In this document: in pieces, positions 5,882 to 5,963 of the stretch
Layout of the letters: each line of letters begins with the position of its first letter
Numbering within the stretch: position 1 is the first letter of the stretch
Assembly (NCBI GenBank): GCA_031278795.1
Contig: JAITJT010000153.1
Coordinates: 1 to 5,963 of the forward strand
Direction of reading: 5' to 3'
DNA from: Deltaproteobacteria bacterium
GTDB lineage: Bacteria; Desulfobacterota; Desulfarculia; Adiutricales; Adiutricaceae
DNA length: 5,963 nucleotides
The notes under the pieces: generated by a model
What the model was told of the DNA's origin: nothing
Databases searched by the model: none
The model's input: only the letters and a program-made list of their open reading frames with translations
Translations under genes and position numbers: made by a program

Positions 5882-5950
5882 TAATCGCGGATGAGGCGAC
5901 AGATTCATGTAGTAGCTCCGCTGAATGAGAACATTCGCGACTAAGGCTAA
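5876..5950. repeat. Direct repeat TAAGGCTAA flanking the last stem-loop
   Basis: Exact 9-base copies at 5876-5884 and 5942-5950 bracket the 5885-5940 stem-loop almost exactly. A further shared CTGATGA occurs at 5855-5861 and 5956-5962. This suggests a partly duplicated repeat unit that may continue beyond the window edge. Confidence 0.35.
5885..5940. repeat. Nested stem-loop TCGCGGATG / CATTCGCGA
   Basis: The arms 5885-5893 and 5932-5940 pair over 9 bp with one G-T wobble. An inner stem ATTCA/TGAAT (5903-5907 with 5922-5926) lies inside. It sits three bases after the preceding inverted repeat, so the two form a tandem pair of hairpins. The wobble pair would slightly favour the plus-strand RNA or mark a decayed dyad; neither can be decided here. 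Confidence 0.35.
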
Positions 5951-5963
5951 AGCGTCTGATGAA

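Noticed and set aside
5850..5929. Frame reading KKADDKAYGIRLIADEATDS, faintly like the region around the second aspartate of IS5-type transposases
   Set aside because: It is short and runs into a stop (TGA 5927-5929). The resemblance rests on a few residues only, and no second transposase motif or terminal repeat is visible.
5868..5963. Minus-strand frame open from the window end for about 31 codons
   Set aside because: The translation shows no recognisable motif, and the same bases form two stem-loops and direct repeats. It could be the tail of a converging gene, but the evidence is too thin.
5851..5963. CTGATGA and CTGA motifs resembling archaeal C/D-box RNA boxes
   Set aside because: The C-box-like copies are not preceded by the expected purine. 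No convincing paired C'/D' arrangement was found, and an archaeal host is not established.

Overview
This window looks like an accessory (defence-island type) piece of a prokaryotic genome. It is probably bacterial, but the lineage cannot be fixed. Coding DNA is moderately GC-rich and uses AGG, ATA and CTA freely. The gap between the genes is AT-rich: 16 of 60 bases are G or C at 4381-4440, against 39 of 60 at 5341-5400. There is no rRNA, tRNA, CRISPR array or recognisable insertion sequence.

Layout. (1) Positions 1-3957 hold the 3' part of a very large plus-strand gene. Its frame is open to the first base, so the true start lies upstream. At least 1318 residues encode a long helical N-terminal region, an unidentified alpha/beta segment, a P-loop NTPase with intact Walker A and B motifs, a winged-helix-like domain, and a second NTPase-like module whose Walker A lysine is lost. 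(2) Positions 3958-4434 are a 477-base AT-rich gap with no convincing gene. Its main feature is a 16-bp inverted repeat, interrupted by one 4-base bulge, that encloses 108 bases and runs straight into six T's. Other hairpins and short repeats lie between it and the next gene. (3) Positions 4435-5778 encode a 447-residue plus-strand protein with a good ribosome binding site. It appears to combine an NTPase-like domain lacking a P-loop, a winged-helix-like segment and a C-terminal HEPN-like domain with an RNLSAH (Rx4H) motif. (4) A strong hairpin at 5778-5808 follows its stop. The last 155 bases hold two further stem-loops and a 9-bp direct repeat, but no supported gene.

Interpretation. The two proteins seem built on related plans (NTPase-like fold, then winged helix). 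One keeps a working-looking ATP site. The other has no ATP-binding motif but carries a putative ribonuclease domain. The simplest hypothesis is a two-protein conflict or phage-defence system: the giant NTPase senses and switches, and the smaller protein acts as a HEPN RNase effector. The structured intergenic element could be an RNA part of it, a terminator, or an unrelated repeat. I do not recognise a named system here, and the functional link between the two genes is inference from proximity and shared architecture.
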